From JBDSEG01 sp039920165 (GTDB taxonomy: Bacteria > Pseudomonadota > Gammaproteobacteria > Burkholderiales > Burkholderiaceae_C): a DNA stretch of 7,124 bases. Every line of letters starts with the position of its first letter. Positions within the stretch are counted from its first letter, which is position 1. The stretch is taken from positions 1 through 7,124 of the forward strand of contig JBDSEG010000284.1 in assembly GCA_039920165.1 (NCBI GenBank), read 5' to 3'. Made by a program: the position numbers and the translations under genes. The notes under the pieces are model-generated. The model worked only from the letters and a program-made list of their open reading frames with translations, did not search any database and had not been told where the DNA came from. Positions 6,544 to 7,124 of the stretch are shown one piece after another.

Positions 6544-7124
6544 ATGCATCTTTCTGAACTCAAGCTGATCCACGTTTCCGAACTCATCACGATGGGCGAA
6601 GCGCTGGAGATCGAAAACGTCGCCCGCATGCGCAAGCAGGAGCTGATGTTCGCGATCATGAAAAAGCGTGCCAAGGCCGGCGAGCAGGTGTTCGGTGACG
6701 GCGTGCTCGAGGTGCTGCCCGACGGCTTCGGCTTCCTGCGCTCACCCGACGCGAGCTACATGGCGTCGACCGACGACATCTACCTGAGCCCGAGCCAGAT
6801 ACGTCGCTTCAACCTGCACACCGGCGACGCGATCGAAGGCGAGGTGCGGGTGCCGAAGGACGGCGAACGCTATTTCGCGCTCGTCAAGGTCGACAAGGTC
6901 AACGGCCTGACGCCCGAGGAGAGCAAGCACAAGATCATGTTCGAGAACTTGACGCCGCTTTTCCCCAAGGAGCAGTTCAAGCTCGAGCGCGACGTCAAGA
7001 CCGAAGAAAACATCACGAGCCGCATCATCGACCTGATCGCGCCGCTCGGCAAAGGCCAGCGCGCGCTGCTGGTGTCGGCGCCCAAGAGCGGCAAGACCGT
7101 GATGATGCAGAACCTGGCGCACGC
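6544..7124 (+). CDS. rho: Transcription termination factor Rho (5' part, cut by window edge)
   Basis: Hexameric RNA-dependent ATPase and 5'-3' RNA translocase that ends transcription of untranslated RNA. The first 193 codons are present, out of roughly 420 for the family. The N-terminal helical domain starts MHLSELKLIHVSEL. The cold-shock-like RNA-binding domain follows, with RNP1-type DGFGFLRS (near residue 60) and RNP2-type DDIYLSPSQIRRFNL (near 80-95). The linker leads into the ATPase domain, and the P-loop APKSGKT places the catalytic lysine at residue 184, the same number as in E. coli Rho. The window ends ten codons later, so Walker B, the Q- and R-loops and the arginine finger lie outside it. 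The ATG at 6544 matches family N-termini; an in-frame GTG at 6535 would add only three residues and has no better ribosome binding site. It lies downstream of trxA in the same direction, with its own probable promoter and a long structured leader. Confidence 0.97.
   Translation, partial: MHLSELKLIHVSELITMGEALEIENVARMRKQELMFAIMKKRAKAGEQVFGDGVLEVLPDGFGFLRSPDASYMASTDDIYLSPSQIRRFNLHTGDAIEGEVRVPKDGERYFALVKVDKVNGLTPEESKHKIMFENLTPLFPKEQFKLERDVKTEENITSRIIDLIAPLGKGQRALLVSAPKSGKTVMMQNLAH

Noticed and set aside
6228..6674. Minus-strand open frames across the trxA-rho gap and the rho start
   Set aside because: They are antisense to the ends of trxA and rho, have no recognisable domain or ribosome binding site, and run through a region whose strand asymmetry fits an RNA leader read on the plus strand.

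Overview
The window is ordinary high-GC chromosomal DNA, mostly C or G at third codon positions, and it looks betaproteobacterial (probably Burkholderiales or a relative). The thioredoxin and Rho N-terminal sequences are of the betaproteobacterial type, and trxA followed directly by rho is a classic proteobacterial gene order. I see no insertion sequence, tRNA, rRNA, CRISPR array or sign of recent transfer.

Layout: on the minus strand, 1-5869 holds a two-gene operon read right to left. The first gene (5869-3173) encodes an AddB-like protein with a C-terminal PD-(D/E)XK nuclease and a four-cysteine iron-sulfur staple. The second (3176-1, C-terminus cut by the left edge) encodes an AddA-like UvrD/RecB-type helicase-nuclease. 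They overlap by 4 bases (ATGA). Together they probably form the AddAB-type helicase-nuclease that resects double-strand breaks for recombination. A 72-base divergent gap (5870-5941) separates them from the plus-strand pair trxA (5942-6271) and rho (6544 to beyond the right edge, cut just after the P-loop).

The least ordinary part is the 272-base gap between trxA and rho. A good sigma70-type promoter (TTGACC, 19-base spacer, perfect TATAAT) lies over the trxA stop codon and should start a rho leader of about 264 nt. The leader has no ATG and contains a C-rich, G-poor stretch (6331-6460) that resembles a Rho utilisation (rut) site. It ends in two hairpins, the second of which covers the weak ribosome binding site of rho. 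This fits autogenous control of rho, as known in enterobacteria, with a possible added layer of translational control. That regulatory layout is the best lead here. I did not find a previously undescribed system.

Functionally, the left half is double-strand-break repair. The right half is thiol redox housekeeping plus transcription termination. The two halves are adjacent and divergent, and nothing in the sequence proves they are co-regulated.
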